Positions 63,769 through 64,000 of a DNA stretch of 64,000 nt are shown here, piece by piece (the stretch's first letter is position 1; each line of letters opens with the position of its first letter). Source of the DNA: Tigriopus japonicus (taxonomy: Eukaryota; Arthropoda; Copepoda; Harpacticoida; Harpacticidae); assembly GCA_010645155.1 (NCBI GenBank), contig CM021322.1, positions 6,576,919 to 6,640,918 of the forward strand, in the 5' to 3' direction. The notes below the pieces were generated by a model. That model saw only the letters and a program-made list of their open reading frames with translations, was not told the origin of the DNA and made no database searches. The position numbers and the translations under genes were made by a program.

Positions 63769-64000
63769 ATGATGGAGGCTATCTTGAGTCAGGTTAGCGA
63801 TGAGGCTAGGAAATGTCTGCATTTAGCCTTAGAAGGGAAGGACCCCTCTGTTGTCAAGAAGGCTTTCATTGCTGAGGCTCTGGTTGCTTGGGTTAGTCAG
63901 ACCAGAAAGCTCGTTGATTCAAAGGTGGCCTCAACTGTAGACAACTCCACTGAAACAGAGGCAACTGAGGTCGAGTTGGTTGAAGTAGCTCAACCAAAAA
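63769..64000 (+). CDS. Partial open reading frame running off the window (unknown)
   Basis: The frame opens at ATGATGGAGGCTATC and stays open for 77 codons to the window end: MMEAILSQVSDEARKCLHLA, then an Ala/Glu/Thr-rich, acidic stretch. I do not recognise it. It begins only about 90 bases after the stop of the retrotransposon polymerase remnant, so it could be ORF1 of another, adjacent element or the first exon of a host gene. The complete product lies outside the window. Confidence 0.4.
   Translation, partial: MMEAILSQVSDEARKCLHLALEGKDPSVVKKAFIAEALVAWVSQTRKLVDSKVASTVDNSTETEATEVELVEVAQPK

Overview
The window is animal nuclear DNA. It has split genes with GT-AG introns, a large intron-rich ion-channel gene, one type-II tRNA gene and many transposon relics. 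A delta-class glutathione S-transferase, a tandem pair of SLC22-type transporters and a secreted endoglycoceramidase suit an arthropod, most likely a crustacean such as a copepod. I infer this from gene content and cannot name the species. A short run of Ns (41105-41111) marks an assembly gap.

Layout. 1-4204: no gene seen. 4205-10156 (minus): two head-to-tail SLC22/organic-cation-transporter-like genes; exon phases are consistent throughout both. 10157-14892: gene-free, with a hAT-type non-autonomous element. 14893-16293 (plus): three-exon delta-class GST. 16324-25162: gene-free, with a decayed reverse-transcriptase fragment, a hAT-type element with perfect 8-bp target duplications, and a 2.6-kb region bounded by perfect 18-bp inverted repeats. 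25163-27073 (minus): two-exon endoglycoceramidase (GH5). 27074-33478: repeats and a tRNA-Ser(CGA) gene. 33479-60018 (plus): a KCNQ1-type (KvLQT1) potassium channel with 13 exons and a second, alternative first exon. Its introns hold an apparently intact Ty3/gypsy retrotransposon with identical LTRs, two complete hAT-type elements and several foldback repeats. 60036-64000: non-LTR retrotransposon remnants and an open reading frame running off the end.

The genes are not an operon-like set. The transporters, GST and glycosidase are detoxification, uptake or digestive functions; KCNQ1 is an excitability or epithelial channel. The most interesting biology is in the KCNQ1 locus. Two alternative 5' ends each encode their own version of the conserved segment just before S1. 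Two splice acceptors 29 nt apart in front of helix B fit two different upstream exon phases, so full-length and short-linker isoforms could both stay in frame.
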